A model generated the notes under the pieces. That model saw only the letters and a program-made list of their open reading frames with translations. It did no database searches and was not told the origin of the DNA. A stretch of 40,626 bases of DNA from Roseomonas sp. (GTDB lineage Bacteria; Pseudomonadota; Alphaproteobacteria; Acetobacterales; Acetobacteraceae). Of the stretch, positions 40,282-40,626 are shown piece after piece (within the stretch, counting starts at the first letter, position 1; each line of letters begins with the position of its first letter). The translations under genes were made by a program, and so were the position numbers. The stretch is taken from contig JADCFA010000014.1 in NCBI GenBank assembly GCA_020249775.1, positions 1-40,626 of the forward strand, in the 5' to 3' direction.

Positions 40282-40626
40282 TGACCTGCCCCCCGAAAAC
40301 TCCCTCATTCTGACGTAGAGTCTGCCCGATTTTTTGAAGGAGCAGATGCTCTGAGAAGAAGTTGATTTTCTGAGGCGCAGATCATTGGGATGCTGAAGGA
40401 GCAGGGGGCTGGGCTGGCGACGGCGGATGTCTGTCGCAAGTACGGCCTGAGCCCTGCGACGCTCTACAAGCTGAAGGCCAAGTTTGGTGGGCTTGAAGTA
40501 TCTGATCCGCGCCGTTTGCGACAGCTTGAAGATGAGAACCTGAAGCTGAAGCGGCTGCTTGCGGAAGCGATGCTGGATAATACGGTTTTGAAGGATCTTT
40601 TGGGAAAACCCTGACGACACCGATGG
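40282..40626 (+). mobile_element. IS3-family (IS407-group-like) element, left end and orfA; continues past the window
   Basis: The terminal repeat begins TGACCTGCCCCCCGAAAA at 40282. OrfA can be read as FSEAQIIGMLKEQGAGLATA, then DVCRKYGLSPATLYKLKAKF and a leucine-zipper-like ENLKLKRLLAEAMLDNTVLK-DLLGKP, with its stop at 40612-40614. In the usual start region the frame reads L-R-R-S-stop-F-S-E: a TGA at 40363-40365 stands where relatives have a codon for an amino acid, and a CTG stands where ATG is expected. ATG 40390 would give a shortened OrfA of 74 residues. OrfB lies outside the window. Confidence 0.8.

Overview
The window looks like the chromosome of a motile, GC-rich alphaproteobacterium, most likely Rhodospirillales and plausibly Acetobacteraceae. 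The evidence is a MucR regulator, an OlsB-type ornithine-lipid acyltransferase, a DUF1674 SdhAF4-like protein, a fliL-fliM-DUF6468-motE-cheY-cheZ flagellar operon, and several Bug/TctC solute-binding proteins. The assignment rests on gene content and protein resemblance only; no rRNA or tRNA gene was seen.

Layout. (1) 1-2.5 kb is an insertion-rich edge: the 3' end of an IS630 transposase, a membrane fatty-acid hydroxylase, an IS3 remnant and a SAM methyltransferase-like gene. (2) 2.9-7.0 kb holds an HMW1C-like glycosyltransferase, a DNA photolyase and an overlapping metallophosphoesterase. (3) 7.0-17.4 kb is an accessory stretch full of broken genes: a frameshifted RTX-repeat gene, a ParD antitoxin followed by a ParE toxin with an in-frame stop, a truncated SDR, a frameshifted conserved hypothetical gene, and fragments of a TctC protein and of type I restriction subunit HsdR. 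Inside it sits one intact catabolic-looking unit: a flavin monooxygenase and two TctC-type binding proteins, divergent from a LysR regulator. (4) 17.4-24.8 kb is a dense housekeeping block: sppA, ihfB, lapA, pyrF, trpF, an MFS transporter, the small SdhAF4-like gene, htpX, an ankyrin protein and a fluoroacetate-dehalogenase-like hydrolase. (5) 24.8-25.6 kb is a graveyard of IS3 and IS110 remnants plus palindromic repeats. (6) 25.6-27.0 kb carries speE and speD for spermidine synthesis. (7) 27.2-37.6 kb is a flagellar and chemotaxis locus of two divergent operons: fliL-fliM-DUF6468-motE-cheY-cheZ-large periplasmic TPR protein on the minus strand, and flgF-flgG-flgA-flgH on the plus strand behind a near-consensus sigma-54 promoter. 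(8) 37.6-40.6 kb carries olsB, mucR, a TusA-like protein and a gene whose 5' part is cut off by an incoming IS3-family element that runs off the window.

Two dispersed repeat families tie the regions together. One is a 73-bp element ending in TGT, present three times and located exactly at the breakpoint of the truncated SDR gene. The other is a 104-bp double-palindrome element, present twice in inverted orientation. The best candidate for something undescribed is the roughly 1050-residue secreted protein translationally coupled to cheZ. It has an N-terminal beta domain, a long Pro/Ala linker and a helical repeat region, and may be a periplasmic motility factor.
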